DNA of 64,000 bases from NCBI RefSeq assembly GCF_000682775.1, contig NZ_AWFI01000015.1, positions 124,001 through 188,000 on the forward strand, written 5' to 3'. A program made the position numbers and the translations under genes. The stretch's first letter is position 1. The number at the start of each line of letters is the position of its first letter. Origin of the DNA: Hyphomonas sp. L-53-1-40 (GTDB lineage Bacteria; Pseudomonadota; Alphaproteobacteria; Caulobacterales; Hyphomonadaceae). Under the pieces are notes generated by a model. It did not search any database. It worked only from the letters and a program-made list of their open reading frames with translations, and was not told the DNA's origin. This document shows positions 63,972 through 64,000 of the stretch, one piece after another.

Positions 63972-64000
63972 CTTATGTTTCTCCCGCGAGGCTAGACGCC

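Overview
The window reads as a chromosomal segment of a flagellated, aerobic alphaproteobacterium, most probably a member of the Hyphomonadaceae or a close relative. The grounds are the high GC content, the alphaproteobacterial gene orders (flgBC-fliE-fliQ-flhA-fliR-flhB; argH-lipoprotein-lysA-DUF4175; helicase-S4-TerB-fdxA-carD; ybgC-tolQRAB-pal-cpoB-tilS-ftsH), an RpoH of the alphaproteobacterial type, and apparent binding sites for CtrA and for an alphaproteobacterial-type LexA. Family placement is inference. Nearly all of the window is housekeeping or conserved accessory DNA: there are no IS elements, prophage genes, CRISPR arrays, toxin-antitoxin pairs or integrases, and no gene-free stretch reaches 300 bases.

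Layout. 1-5.4 kb: end of a flagellar rod and export-gate operon (flgB' to flhB plus a FliJ-like coiled coil), converging on a diguanylate cyclase. 6.7-9.6 kb: tRNA-Arg(CCT), a nuclease-fold lipoprotein, rpoH, and mmcB behind a LexA box. 9.6-14.2 kb: transketolase, a coiled-coil/ZapA pair, a HIG1-domain protein, cob(I)alamin adenosyltransferase, an MBL-fold hydrolase. 14.2-22.4 kb: DUF4175 protein (frame broken), lysA, two small lipoproteins, argH, a TlpA-like thioredoxin, a lipoprotein, a secreted nuclease behind a perfect CtrA box, rpmE. 22.6-31 kb: ABC exporter, flavin monooxygenase, and a leftward run of M3 peptidase, two small DUF proteins, thiE, efp and an inositol-monophosphatase-family gene. 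31-36.7 kb: class I aldolase, pgk and gap (leftward), then an aldo/keto reductase and an EamA permease. 37-44.6 kb: LpxH-like phosphoesterase, acyltransferase, Suv3-like RNA helicase with S4 and TerB partners, fdxA, carD. 44.6-49 kb: acyl-CoA synthetase, proA, a damaged nadD, a ThiF/MoeB-family gene. 49-61.2 kb: hydrolase, lipocalin, and the complete Tol-Pal locus followed by tilS and ftsH. 61.2-64 kb: sdhB and sdhA.

How the genes work together. Cell-envelope constriction (Tol-Pal, ZapA, CpoB), central carbon metabolism (tkt, aldolase, gap, pgk, sdhAB), proteostasis (rpoH, ftsH) and motility dominate. The main points for follow-up are two genes broken in frame (DUF4175 by one base in a G6 run; nadD by an apparent deletion of about 19 bases), a textbook LexA box that also decides the mmcB start, a perfect CtrA box in front of a secreted nuclease, two nuclease-fold proteins of which one lacks the catalytic glutamate, an FlhB with NPEH in place of NPTH, and two candidate very short genes beside ftsH and sdhB. 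I did not find a convincing new multi-gene system.
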